Below, one piece after another: positions 12,373-24,567 of a DNA stretch of 64,000 bases (position 1 is its first letter; each line of letters begins with the position of its first letter). The DNA is from Serinus canaria. Taxonomy: Eukaryota; Chordata; Aves; Passeriformes; Fringillidae. The stretch lies in NCBI RefSeq assembly GCF_022539315.1, contig NC_066314.1, forward strand, positions 66,139,543-66,203,542, given 5' to 3'. The notes under the pieces are model-generated. The model did not search any database and had not been told where the DNA came from. It worked only from the letters and a program-made list of their open reading frames with translations. Both the position numbers and the translations under genes were made by a program.

Positions 12373-13559
12373 CAAGATGACTGATTTTAGAGGAGATGGG
12401 GAAAGTGCAAGACAGTCTTTGCCTTCAAAGCTTTTATTTAATCTTGGCTGCAGTTAAGCAGAATAATAGGTTAGCTGGTTTTGTGAATGGAAGTAACATC
12501 CTCAGAACAAGACTACCACTTGAAAATAAGCATTTAATCTTGCTTGGGAAGGTGGTGTGTGTATGTGTAAATGAAGTTACCAGGGATCAAGCTGCTGGTT
12601 TAGTTTGAAGAAGGGATTAGAGTAGTTAAAGCCACTGTATGAAATTGCTTTGTGTGTTCTGTGAGACTTTGATTACAGATATTGCAGGTAAGACTTTTTT
12701 AACTGTTACAGAGTGTTGCATGTGAGAGCTCCAGACTGAAAAGACCCCACATCCTTGTTCCCAGTTTTATTTCTAGCTTGTGTTGATTTGCTCATCATGT
12801 GTATTCCTTTTCCCTGGAAAGTCTGCACTGGGCACAAATACTTTTCCTACTATGTTCATTTGTGTTGCCCTTTTATTTTGGTATGTTTTTTCCTTGGTAT
12901 GTTTTTAGATCTGAGTAAGAGAGTATGCAGAAATCTATTCTAAGTCTGGAGTAGAACTTCTGCTACTTTTATATTGTCTTCAGTGGTTCCCTTGTTGCTT
13001 GTTTTTTACACAAATAAAAATCCAAGATTGAGGCAGACATCATGGTATAATGTAGTAACACCATAAAGGAGAAGATGTGACACTTAAGATTGAGGGTCCT
13101 CACTTCTTCTGGTACCTGTGGTTGTAGGCTTTATTGCAGAATCACTGGTGTAACTAGGATTTTGGCAAACAGGCTGCTATCACCACAACAAAGCATCTCC
13201 ATCTTTTTCAAAGACATTTAACCTGAGGTGTGTGGTACTGTTAGTCCTTGATGATGAGTTGTTAATCCATCTAAATAAGCTGCTCTTCTGGGTAAGCCAT
13301 ATTTTGGAGCGTGGGCACATACTGGGCCAGAAGCCATGTCACTCTCTTGGGATGGCTGGCTTCCTGGTTGAAAGACCAGAATCTTTTGGGAGGAGGAGGG
13401 AGAGCAACAAGCACATGATAAAGGAATAGCTAAGCTGTGTAGTTTGCTGCAAAAATGTGCTCAATGCTGTATGATGACAACAGTGGTACCAAGAGGCTGG
13501 CAGACTACAGGGACTACTGACCCTTTGTTGGGAAGGGGCTGACAGGTTGAAATTATATT

Positions 13560-14180
13560 GACAACTGAAGTAATGGCCTTAAAAAGAATCACAGAATTCA
13601 GTTTGATCAGGACAAGAACAAGGTTGGTACTTTAACTGGAATAATCAGCTACACAAGTACATAATGAGTAACCACTGGCTAGGCAGCCATTTTGCAAAGT
13701 AAATTTTTAAAAAGTCAGGGATTACATTGGACCACAAGCTGGACATGGTCAAAAACATCATGCTGTCATGAAAAAGGCAAACATCCCATTATATGAAATA
13801 GTAGTTCTGCTCTTGGCTATTGGTAAGTCTATCCTGGACACCATGGTTGAGTGAATTGGAGGGTGGCTTGGGAGAAAATTCAGAGGAGAGTGTTAAAAAA
13901 ACCCCAGGAGAAATACAAAAATTATGGTTTATGTGGGAAGACTAAAATAATTGAGTCTATACAAGATAAGCTTGAGGAGAAAGTTCTAAAAGGCTGCTAT
14001 GAAATAAGGAGAGGCTGATCAGATCACAACATTGTCAGATAGAGTAAGGAATGATAAGCCAAAATTGCAGCATGAATTATTGTTTGAGAAGGGGTTTGTT
14101 TAATACTCAACAAAGATAGATAAGATTGTAGTTTCCATCAGTGCAGATGTTTCTGAACTATTCAGATAAATTAGAGTCAG
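13560..14180 (+). mobile_element. Degraded CR1 LINE, 3' half
   Basis: Recognisable diverged blocks of a CR1 consensus in order: 'atcagctacacaagtacata', 'aaccactggctaggcagc', 'ggaccacaagctggacatgg', a 'gccaaaattgcagcatgaa' block and the sparse 3' end. It carries many substitutions and small gaps, so this is an old fossil copy without coding capacity. Boundaries are approximate. Confidence 0.72.
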
Positions 14181-15275
14181 AAGTGATGTATAACTACTCC
14201 TGCCTTGGAATAGATGAAGATGTATTTAGTTAACCATTTGAGTTCTTTTCTACCTCTCTCCCAAATTTGTAATCAATTCAGCAAGATTTCTCCCAACAGA
14301 AATCTTGAAAGTCAGATCTCCACTGAATATCTTGCTCTTTTCTCTCTGGAGGTCTGTATTTGGTTTTGTTTTGTTTGCGATATTGTGGATTACCTCCATA
14401 AGAAGTGTATACTGCCTCTTTAAAAATATCATATTTCCATTCACTTAAAAAACCCACAGCAAAACACACAAAACACAATACAACCCCTCCCCCCCCGAAA
14501 AAAAAAAATAAATGCAAAAACAGAAGCCCCTGAACCAAGAAATGCGAATCCCATCTCAAAACTTGATTCTGTTTCTTCTGATTTGATTGGATTTTGACCT
14601 TTGGCCTTTTGGATTGTGGCAAAATTACAAAATCCAGATGTTTTTATTGGCCCAGCATCTGGAGCGTGCTTGTCTAAGTCTAATTTTACTGAATTTTCTA
14701 CAGAATAAACTTGAGTTTTTCCACAACTCATGTTTAGAAGGTGTAAGGTTTAAATTTTTATGTTAATGTTTCAATTAATAAAGAGCCAGCAGCATACATT
14801 TAGTTAATAATTTGGGCAGAGGGACTGCTCCAGTAGAAGAACTGGGTGACACCTGTAAACACACATTCACTCTAAAAACTAATCTGTGTTTGAAAGCTCA
14901 TTAGTTTCTAAATTTTTATTTGTCAGACTACCAGGTGATTTGAGTACACACACTAGGGCTGTGTCTGTGGCCTGAGAGAAAATACTCTCTGTCTGATCTG
15001 CCTTCCTTGTGTTTCTGATGAGGGTTCTAGGGAACTTTCCACACTGCTCAGTAACTTAAGGCAAACTTGGCTCCTCAGAGGTGCACACAGCCTGTTCCCA
15101 GTGTGTCCTGGCATTCATTCAGCATTCTCATATCTTGTGGTACCACATATTAGTCAATATTGGGCCTTCCATTGTGTCTTCATTTCTTTTCTACTTCATT
15201 ATAGTTTTTGCTGGTTTTGTTATTACTTTTTTTTTTTTAAGTGTTCAATTCTTAACTTTTGTTTTCCTCCTTTAG

Positions 15276-15533
15276 CCTCAACGTGGTCGTAGCATGTCAG
15301 TTTGTGTCCCCCACCTTCCTGCTCTTCCCTGTATGTCCTGCATCCCTCTCAGTGCTCCTTGCACCCCACCACCAGCGCTGTCTGCACCTCTTTCTCCTTT
15401 CTACCTTCGGACTGTCCCTGAAGAAACCTTTGCAGAAAAACTTTCTAAAGCCCTGGAAAGTGTCCTGCCCATGCACTCTGCCTCTCCACGCAAGCATCGA
15501 CGCTCCAGCCTGCCCTCCCTCTCTGTCAGTCCT
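15276..15533 (+). CDS. WNK1: WNK1 alternative exon 8b-like (neural)
   Basis: Acceptor ctcctttag, donor agtcct|gtatgt; 258 nt, 86 codons, phase 0 to 0, a neutral cassette. Encodes PQRGRSMSVCVPHLPALP, a Pro/Ser-rich stretch, then EETFAEKLSKALESVLPMHS and a basic KHRRSSLPSLS end. This closely matches the mammalian WNK1 alternative block that precedes HSN2 in brain isoforms. Function is unknown beyond isoform specificity. Confidence 0.93.
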
Positions 15534-17275
15534 GTATGTGTTGCCATTTGCCTCCTGGCACAGTAAGATAAGTTATCATTAAATACATCCTGGGCTCTGG
15601 GCATTTTTCAAGGGAGAAATTGAAAAGTCAATTCCTTATACAGTGCTGCTGGAATGTTGATTTTGTTATTTTTATTTATTTCTATGAAGCAGTACTGGTA
15701 AACATTATCAAACAGTGGCTGACTGCTTGTATCTTGTCTTTTTGGACAATATAAATGTAAATTACCCAGCTCTACCACAGAAGGTGAAGGGAAGACTAGT
15801 TCTTAATACCCAAAATCAGAAGACGTTTATTTTTCAACTTCTTAGTAAACACTGAATGTTAATTAATCCCTTCACAAAACAACAAGCTTTTAAAGCTTGA
15901 TTGCTGTGGCTGCTTATTCTTAAAACTTTGGCTAGCTGTGATAGTGATATTAGATATTTAGAGTATGAATACTCTTGAGGTATTTTTTTGTAAATTCTTA
16001 TCAGAAAAGCCACTTCAACTTCTTCTTAATGGGAAGAAGCAGTAGTTTCATGTTTCTTAGAAAGTCAGGTGCAAAGATAACATGCAGTTGAGGAGGAAGA
16101 TTCCTTTCCATTTTGAGCTTTAGTTTACACAAGATAAATTTTGAGAAGCTTTTTTATGTAAATGAAGTAATTGGAACCAGGTTTAGAACATAGGAAAGGT
16201 ACTTCATCTGTAGGACCTTCTCATTAGCATCATTCAATATGGAAATTTGCTGCTGCTTTTCCAGACAAAAGAGCATGGGGAGAAAGTAAACAATGTGGAA
16301 ACAGCAACTTGAAAAGCTTATAAATGCCATTTATCCTGAACAGTATACTTACTACTGGCTCCTGCAATTTGTTTTTTCCATTAGGGGAGAGAATACCTGG
16401 GCATACTGCAGGCAGAGATGAAAAGATGCAAAATTCCTAAATTGTTCGATGTTCTTATGTAGAACTCTCTTAAGTGAAATATTCCCTACAACTCTTAAAT
16501 AAGATGAGCCTCCTCTGAAGTAGAACCTCAGATGGAGTGGAGTTGCCCAAGGACTCTGCTGTTATTAAACCTATGAATGTTTTATTGTCCAGGCAATAGT
16601 TAAGTTTGTTTCAATGACTGCTAATTTTTAATATGAAAAGTTATGATCGTGATTAAATTATGTTTTTGTTTTACAAAATATGGTATTAAATGATATTTTA
16701 AAATGATAAATTATGATGAATCAACTTATTAGTAATTTAATGAACTTTAATGATATTTTGTCCTACAAAACATTTCCTTTTAGCTTTTTGGATAGCATGC
16801 AGGACACTAGCACTGTCGTTTTTGTACTGGAAAATACTAACATGTGATGTCATCATCTGAGTGCAAATTAGAGGCTTTGCATTGTTCTCAAGTTCTGAAT
16901 TTCATATTCCACATATGGCAGTGACCTCAGGGGGTTTGATTGGATTTCAAGCACTGATCACAATGGGTAGGCCATGACAATAAATCTCATTCCATTGTTG
17001 GGAGCAAAATCTGTTTCTTTTTGTGAACTGTTGGAATTGAACTGGAAAAGCAGCTCTAACACCAGCAAATGTTCCCAATTGTAGCTATGCCTGCCATGGA
17101 TGTATTTAATGGATATTTACAACTCACCTAAATTTCCTAAGTACTGTATGTTTTTGACCATGAATTGAGTATAAATTCTATAAAGTTACTTCACAGAACT
17201 GCCTAGTGAACTGTGCATGTTGATGTGCTTTCACTTTTAATGTATGAATTACCTGTCTTGTTCATGTCAATACAG
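15534..17275 (+). other. WNK1 intron, nothing notable
   Basis: About 1.7 kb of AT-rich sequence between the two neural exons. I see no repeat consensus, RNA gene or further exon. Confidence 0.7.
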
Positions 17276-18496
17276 CCTCAGCATCCTCGTGGGGGAACAC
17301 CACCGTTCCCAGATTCACAGATATTTTTCCCAACCGTTCATGAACGGCCGGTGTCTTTCTCACCACCACCTGTCTGCCCGCCGAAGGTGGCAATTGCTCA
17401 GCGGCGCAAGAGCACTTCATTTTTGGAAGCCCAAACTTGCCACTTCCAGCCATTGCTGAAGACTGGCCAGAGTTTAGTTCCACCTGGTGGTAGTCCCACC
17501 AATTGGACTCCAGAGGCATTTGTTATGCTGGGCACAGCAGCTCAGAGAGTCGCTGGAGAGCCTCTGCATGTGCAAGTTAATCCCGTGTTTGAGCAAGCTC
17601 CTGTCCACAGTGACTATAGATCTGGACCAACACCTCCAGAGGATGCTCACTACAGGATGCATCCAGAAGCTGTATATTTGGTGGGCATGCACTATCCATC
17701 ACAGGTATCGGAGCAGTATGATCAAGTAGCTTATAACTCTCACGTGACTGAACAGCATTTGAAGCAGGTCTCTGAGTCAAACCATGGGCAAGGTGGTCCT
17801 CCACAAAGCTCTGTGTTCGACTTTCAATCGGGGCAAACATATCTGGCACGACATGTTCAGAGCCTGAGGCTGGATTCTGGGATGGGTCCCCTTTCTCCAT
17901 TATCCAGTGTTTCAGCTCCCCTGAGCACAGAGCCAGCTCAGATGACGTTCCACCAGGTATTTGTTCCGCACTCAGCCCCGGCTGTGCTCTCTCACAGTGC
18001 TGATGGCAGAGCAAGCTGTGTCTTTGAGTTCCATGTACACACACAGAGCTCTGCTCCGGCAGAAGGGGCGGCTTTACCCCCGCGGGCCTACCGAAGTCGC
18101 CGGGGCTCTATGGAGACCAGCCATGAGGAGTCCAGCCAAGGCGTAGGGTCGCATGGTCGGCTTCAGCCCGTGACAGAAGAGCAGTGTCACTATCTTGGTG
18201 CTGGGGTAGCGGGTCCCAGAGGGGGCTCTGCCAGGCGCAGCTGGCCAGAAGGAAGCCCAGAATACTCCAGTGATTCCTCACAGCTGACTTCCTCTGACAC
18301 TGGTGATTTCCAGTCTCCTCCCCCTACAGGGGGATCATCTTCTGCTTTTGGTTCAGACTTCTCATTGCCCATTGTTCAGCTGCCTCAGAAGGTGTTGCAG
18401 GAGTCGCAGCTCTTCATCTGCTTCCCCCAGGGAGCCTCAACTCAGCAGGCCTTGTCCACCTCGCTTTCATCAGGACCACCTGCATCCTATCCTCAG
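17276..18496 (+). CDS. WNK1: WNK1 HSN2 exon
   Basis: Large alternative exon of 1,221 nt (407 codons), phase 0 to 0, acceptor gtcaatacag, donor cctcag|gttaca. It encodes the WNK1/HSN2 segment: SQIFFPTVHERPVSFSPPP, KVAIAQRRKSTSFLEAQT, GGSPTNWTPEAFVMLGT, VFVPHSAPAVL, CVFEFHVHT, GSPEYSSDSSQ. In humans this exon is used in the nervous system and truncating mutations in it cause hereditary sensory and autonomic neuropathy type II. The frame is fully open and its conserved blocks match human. The open frame extends past both splice sites, which makes boundary prediction by ORF alone misleading. The donor is weak. Confidence 0.95.
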
Positions 18497-20910
18497 GTTA
18501 CAGGAGCAAACCCTTCCACAACTTCACTGCTTTTTATAAGTCATACTAAAAGGGAAACCTTGCTTTTAGATCTGCTCCATGTGGTTCTAAGAATTAGCAA
18601 TCATGGGGGTGTCTTTCCACCAAGTCTATACTAGGATCTCTTTAACTTAACTGGGTTGCTATGAAGTAATGAGGCATTAGCAACCATCTGGTCTGTGTTC
18701 AGATTTGGCTGAAATATTGGTAGGGCTTCTGTGTTAAAAGTAAAAAATGGTCAGTGTTCCTCCTGGGACTAGCTGTTCTTTTGGTGAGAGATTGCTGGAT
18801 TACCAAATTGGCTTTTAAACAGTGGTTTTAATGAAATGTATCTTCTCCATACTTAGAATCAGCAGTGGTAGTACAACTTGCTTTGTGCTTCTTTTGCTGC
18901 TCTTTTGCCATTTTAATGTGTTGCTTGAGGTTGAGCTTTCATACAAATAATGTTTCATTAGACAACAAGGTTATTTTGGTGACTGTCCAAAATGCAAGAG
19001 CTTTTTCTAGACTTGGGGAAAGAAAGTGGGAAGAGAGGACTGGAAGGAGCTGTGTTATGTATGTGTACATGGATTTGGAAATATATTTGTTGAAGTATAT
19101 GAAGAAGCCAAGCAGTCTGAGTAGTTAATTAATGGCACAAACAACTGTTGCTGGTTGGTATTGCTACCCTTTAAGCCTTATGTGGTTTCCTTTTAAATAG
19201 CAAAATTGGAGGCCTGAAGCTTAGTTTGGAGATGTGTGTTTTATCAGCATATGTGGTACCTGCATTTGCGATGGTCACTTTTCTGTACACTGTGAGGTGT
19301 GTGTCTATATACATTGTGTCTGCACTCCTAGTCTGAAGTCTCATAACTTTCTGTGAAAAGAGAGGATTTACTTTAAGTAGACTTCTCTCTTACCTCTTTT
19401 GTCCTTGGAATTAGGGCCTTTGGCATTTTAGTTACTGGAGTATTAGCAACTTCGGGATTTGTGTGAAGGGAAGTAATTTTGCTCTGTGTTTTAAGATCGA
19501 GAACTAAGTATTTAATATTTAAGAAGGCTTTCTGTAAGGGATATTAAAGGTGTTTTAGTAAAGCTAGAACAGCTTTCTTCACTAGTCTAATAGGTAGTAA
19601 TTGCTGTGCTGTAGAATTTGTAGAATGAATATACTCAAGAACTTTGAAAAGTTTTTTCTCCTTTGTTAAATTCAGGAGGTAAATTCGGATGGATATAAAA
19701 TGCATTTGGAAAACAAAAGAGGTCACTTCTTTTGCAGAATATAAGTTCTGGGATCTTTTACCTAATTCATTAGAAGATTAGAATTTGAAAACCAAATGGA
19801 GTCAGTGTGAACACATGTTACAGCAGTGAGGTGTTGCACATGTGTAGATCCCAGCCTGAAGCTTCTAAAACAGCAAAGAAAAAAATGGTTCTCTTCATTG
19901 GTAGTCTGCTTTCCCCAAAGTTTCCATAATTAGAAAAGTATGGAATTTTAACAGACATGTTCCTAATGAGCTTCTGCAAGCTGAATGATCACTGCATTAA
20001 GGAATTTTCATAGATATTTCTGATATGATACATATGCACCAGATGTGCTTCTTACAAAGGCAGTTCACCCAAGTGGTGCATGCTCAGGCAACTCATCTGG
20101 AGGTTTTTGTCTAGTTCTCTCCCAGGAGCTGATAAAGAAATACAATTGTCACAAAAACAATAATGCAGATCCTGGGATCTGATAAAAAAATTTCAGCCAC
20201 AAAAACAGTAATGAAAGTCCATTCCATTTTCCTCTGCATCTTTCACATTCATTTGTATACCACTCATCCATTTTTTTCGTTGCTTGCTCAAAAATTCTGT
20301 CTTAGCTAGAATGTTAACCCTCATATTCCTCCATATCCAATTCTTGGTAGCCTTTGAATGGTAGTGTCTCTGGAAATGATTATTAGTCTGTGTTTTGACA
20401 TGCCTCTCAAAAGAAACTCATGACATTTATGTATACTGGGTACTTTGTAATTGGTCTAGAATTCTTTATATCTTCTTGCTTGGTTTTTTATGGATAGTTT
20501 TATTTCCACGTAGCCTCCTTTTATTGCCCCACCTGTGTTTGGAACACATGTAAAGGTAAAACTTAATGCATCTATTTCCAGTTACCATACCAAGGCATCC
20601 TGCTCTTAAAGCATCACCAGTGGAAGAAGAAGCTGGTAGGCTGATCTGTCTCATGTTGAGGGGCATGTGGGTTGCAGAGTCCTTCTGTATTAGTTATTTT
20701 GGAAGACTTAAAATGACGTTCAGAACTCCTCCAGATTGCTCTGCTTTGTTCTGATTTTTGTAATGGAATTTGACCAGAAGGTCTGCTTGTCCAAAAGGAC
20801 AAGCTAGAAACCTATTCCAACCAGGTAATTCCAGGCAGAAATGATTTTAACTGCCTGCAGCAGAAACCATGGAGTTTTTCTCAGCTGATTCTCTTTTTCT
20901 TTCCCTCCAG
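18497..20910 (+). other. WNK1 intron, nothing notable
   Basis: About 2.4 kb of intron. It contains an imperfect direct repeat near 20128-20215 built on 'ctgataaa' and 'cacaaaaaca' blocks. Nothing else recognised. Confidence 0.65.
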
Positions 20911-20982
20911 ACACAGGTGCAAGGCCAGCCAGCCTCAAGCAATGCTGCGGTGCCATCCCAGCCTACTCAACACACTCAGCAG
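20911..20982 (+). CDS. WNK1: WNK1 exon, Gln-rich
   Basis: Acceptor ttccctccag, donor cagcag|gtagga; 72 nt, phase 0 to 0. Encodes TQVQGQPASSNAAVPSQPTQ and ends HTQQ, the counterpart of human GQSQGQPSSSS...PIQHPQQQQ. Disordered linker. Confidence 0.9.
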
Positions 20983-21603
20983 GTAGGATCTAACTTCCTA
21001 AACTCAGGACTAAAGTACTCATAGTGTAGAATTTTGATGGCTCTTTTAAGAGCAGTTGTCTACCTCTGTCACCATTTGACTCATAGTTTTGCAGCGAAGG
21101 AATCCTTTGGTTCTCACCCAGTCTAACATGCCATAAGATCCACATTCAATTTCTGAGATTTATTTTAAAAATCATGTTAATGCTTGTTTTCCCATGCCTG
21201 TTTTCCCCAACCTTCATCTGGGCTTGCAGTGGTGGTCCTGTTCAGGGGGAGACGTGTCAGGACTTCCAGATTAGACTGTCTAAGCAGGCAAACTTCTCGT
21301 GATTTCTTCTAACTGGAAATCTGATCTGCAATATTCTCTTCTCTTAAGTGCCTTGTCTTCCTTCATAGAATTTTCATTCTTGGTTTCACAGTTGAAGGAG
21401 TTCTCTTGCAAGATTTGGTGTCATTAATGGAATTGTATAAGTAATGCTAATAAGTAATTGTTAAAGCTTAACTGACTTGGCATATTTTGAAGAACCACTG
21501 TTATCACTTAGGAGAGAATAAAAAGCAGAATTTAAGTAGGATATGCTTAAAAAAAACCTCTGTTGGGGGGTAATGCAGCTTCTCCCTGCTTTTCCTGCCA
21601 CAG

Positions 21604-21753
21604 AGTGCACAGCAGCCAGCCTCTTCCCAACAGCCTGGACAATACCAGCTGCAGCAGCCCTCAGTTTCTGCCAGCACCACTCCTGCACCAACCGTCTCTC
21701 AAACTCAGACTTCACAGATCATGCCAGTGCCTCAGGCAGCAGCTGGGACACAG
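21604..21753 (+). CDS. WNK1: WNK1 exon, Gln/Ser/Thr-rich
   Basis: Acceptor cctgccacag, donor acacag|gtaaac; 150 nt, phase 0 to 0. Encodes SAQQPASSQQPGQYQLQQPS and a Thr/Pro/Gln-rich end. Corresponds to the human QQTAPPQQTVQYSLSQ region; assignment rests on position, composition and phase, as alignment is loose. Confidence 0.85.
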
Positions 21754-22794
21754 GTAAACAAAATTCTTTCTAGCAGATGATTTTATTTTTTATTCTTCAT
21801 AGCTGGTAGATTCAATATGCTGCTGCTTTCACTTTTGTCATCTTTCCTAATGGTTTCAAAACATTCATCCAAACAGGAGTATTCTTATTGAAAACTGTCA
21901 GTTTTGTTGAAAATGTGTCGGAAACCCTTTTACACGTGGCAGTCGCGAGTAATTAAGGGAAGGAGAGCAATTCCATTCACGAAGATCTTTAAATTGTCAA
22001 AAATATCAGGAAGCATATTAATGAATGGTGTATTGTGAACGGATTTTCAGGAACTTGTCATTTCTCTGTTTCCCACCCACTGTCTATCTTCTGCACCATT
22101 ACATACGTAAAACATACTCACTTATTTAGGTAGTGAGCTATAGGACTCCTTTCTTCATTCTGTCATCTTCCTTACTCAGCTCTTCTCCTTTACTTCCTGA
22201 TCAAGAAGCTTCTGTTACTGAAAATTGCTTCATTTTGGCTCATATCTCTGTTGAATGTGTGAGCCGCAATTTTGTTTTTAAAATTATTGTTTTGTTGCTT
22301 GTTCATCTAAACTGCCTTTCCAGTTGCATCGTTTGCTGGCTTTAATTGACATATTCCCTGCCATTCTCTGAATGCTGGCACAGTGGATTTTAATTCTCCT
22401 TTGCTTTCGTCCCCATACTCAAAGCTGACAGATTTGTTGTAGGGTTTGCACTTCTTTGCTGTAAGAAGGCAGGCTTGGGTCTGGGGACGGAGTTGAGGAG
22501 AATTTGATTCTGTTTATGCACAAATCAGTGCTTCAGGGTGTTCAAATGTTGCTCTTTTACCCTCTGTGGGTGTCTGTTTCAAGAGCCTGTTGAGCTTTTC
22601 AAGGGAAGTGTTGCAAAGTGAGGACTGTTTGGAACTCCAGCCAGCTTCCCAACCACTCTGCCAACTGTGCTCCCCAGCCACTTTAACAGAGTGCTGTAAC
22701 TTGAATAATGCTTTCTTTGACTAATGTGTAAAACTCTGCTTTCCGCAACCCTGCTTTAAAAAAAAATCTATCTCTATTTTCTTTACCTCCCCAG

Positions 22795-23268
22795 CTTCCT
22801 GTTTCCCAACCAGTGTCGATCATCCAAGGCGAGCCTCAATTACCTGTTGCAGCATCTTCTCTCCCTCAGCCTTCAGTTGCCCCATCAGTCCCCATTGGCT
22901 CTCATTTTCTACCCATGGGACAGGCCTTGCCAACTTCCGTGGTTCCCCAGTTCCCAGTGTCTCAGTTGCCTGTAGCAGCTCCTCATGTGACAGTGGCTCA
23001 GCCAGGTTTCCAGTCGCTGCCCATTTCAATGGCAGCTGGCATGAATCAGCCACTGCTCACGCTGGCCACATCTGCTGCAGCAGCTGCTGTTCCTGTAGGA
23101 CCAAGCGTTGTCCCTAGCCAGCTCCCCACACTGATGCAGCCTTTGGCTCAGCTGCCCAGCCAGGTTCTCCCGCAGCTCCTGCAGCCGCCTGTCCAGGCCG
23201 TGGGATTGCCAGTCAGCATTGGACAAGCTGCTGAAGCTTCACTTCCTGCTGGAGATGCTCTTTACCAG
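22795..23268 (+). CDS. WNK1: WNK1 alternative exon (exon 11-like)
   Basis: Acceptor acctccccag, donor taccag|gtattg; 474 nt, phase 0 to 0. Encodes LPVSQPVSIIQGEPQLPVA..., MGQALPTSVVPQFPVSQLPV, AAGMNQPLLTLATSA, VPSQLPTLMQPLAQLPSQVL and a final SLPAGDALYQ. It matches the human alternative segment LPVSQPVSTIQGEP...GDVLYQ closely. Pro/Gln-rich disorder. The frame stays open for 37 codons past the donor, so an extended form would add an unconserved tail. Confidence 0.93.
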
Positions 23269-24286
23269 GTATTGTTGCAAGCCAGCAGACCTCTTCTCCA
23301 CATTTTTGCCCCTTCCTCTAAGGTACCGGATCTGAGCTGTGTGCCCTGGCCAGCTCACTTCTCACATGAGAGCCATTAAGCCACTAGGATCAATTCTGTT
23401 ATGTGCTAAATAACCATTTTAAGGGGGAGAGAAGAAAAAAGTCCTTGGACAACCATGGGTTTTGAATTTTTCATATTTGGCATTGAAATTTGTCTAAAAT
23501 GACAGAATCATAGTGCAGGGCTTTGTTCAATCACTGTGAGAGAGGACAGCTATATATTCATGAGATCTGTCAGCTTGGGGAAAAAGAAAATAAGAAATTG
23601 TAACTTGAAAAATAGGAGATGTGTTTTGGAAAGAAAATCAACGGCAGCATATTCAACAATGTCAGTATTTCATTCCAAGTTTGGGAAGGGGTGGGACAGG
23701 GAATTCATGGAAATCAGTCAGGCAGCCATGGATCTTGGATGTGACGTAAGTACCTGGTGCTGGTTGTGAACTGCTGGACTGGTGGGCACAGACTGCTTCA
23801 GCGACTTTGTGATCACTCACTGTAAAAGTGGCAACCTGAATAATGACTGAAGTGTTCCTTGCTTCTGGGTCAGCCCATTACGAGAGGACAGGAAAAACAC
23901 AAGAGTGTTTTTGCTGTTTCATCTCAAGAATCAGCGGCAGTTGTATAACATCTGAGCTGTAGTTGTTCAGCCTGAAAATTCTTCAAGCTCATTTCTAATC
24001 TCAGGCTTTAAAATCCTAAGCTATATAGGCAGCTGTGAGAGTTGGGAGATGAGGATTGTTTTGCCTAAGATTTGGGACTGTGAGTGTGAATTTGCTTGTT
24101 TGGGTGTGGTGACTTATATGCTGGCTGCATGAGCAGTTTGCTCCACTTCTTTGGGAAGATTTTGGGAGTGCTTGAACAAGTACAGAAGGTTGGAACATGT
24201 CCCTGGAACTGATATTGTTTTATTACTGTTTTGTTTCCTAATTAGCTCTGCCATTCACTGACTCCGTTCCCTCGTTTCTGTTCCAG
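23269..24286 (+). other. WNK1 intron, nothing notable
   Basis: About 1 kb of intron between the two alternative exons. No repeat or further exon recognised. Confidence 0.65.
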
Positions 24287-24567
24287 AGCTTCCCATCTCG
24301 GCTGACACCGCAATACCCAGGGGACTCCAACGTTGCACCTTCCTCAGCTGTGGCCTCTGCCAGTATTCCTTCTGCTGTGCTGTCCCCTCCCTTGCCCACA
24401 GATGCAATGGCCCAGTCAGGGTACCTTGCTCCTGTTGTGCAGCCGTATGGGGAACAGAATGTTTAGTTTCCATGGGCAGCCTGGGAGGACAGGCTCAGGT
24501 GGCCCAGCCTCCTGTGAGCTTACCACAACAGGCCTCATCTGCCTCCTCGCAGCAGACAGTTGTGGAG
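24287..24567 (+). pseudogene. WNK1: WNK1 alternative exon 12-like with one-base frameshift
   Basis: Acceptor gttccag, donor gtggag|gtaaat. The first 59 codons follow human WNK1 (SFPSRLTPQYPGDSNVAPSS... PVVQPYGEQNV), then a TAG at 24464-24466 stops the frame. After a one-base shift the rest resumes homology (VSMGSLGGQAQV... SSQQTVVE) up to the donor. The exon is 281 nt where 282 would keep phase 0 to 0, so one base is missing, most simply a T in the ttt at 24462-24464. Human exons here are alternatively spliced, and skipping this one is frame-neutral. It may be an assembly or homopolymer error, an allele, or real decay; conservation on both sides argues for error or a very recent event. I use 'pseudogene' only to mark the broken exon; the gene as a whole looks functional. 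Confidence 0.88.

Larger units (their letters stand above)
12166..15275 (+). other. WNK1 intron with poly-T tract and old CR1
   Basis: Intron of 3.1 kb before the neural exons. It holds a pure 49-T run at 12322-12370 and a degraded CR1 element around 13560-14180. A C-run followed by an A-run occurs near 14489-14508. No exon recognised. Confidence 0.75.

Noticed and set aside
24461..24470. Alternative acceptor at the internal tttag as an explanation of the frameshift
   Set aside because: Splicing after 24466 would start the downstream part two bases into a codon, which does not match the phase-0 end of the previous exon.
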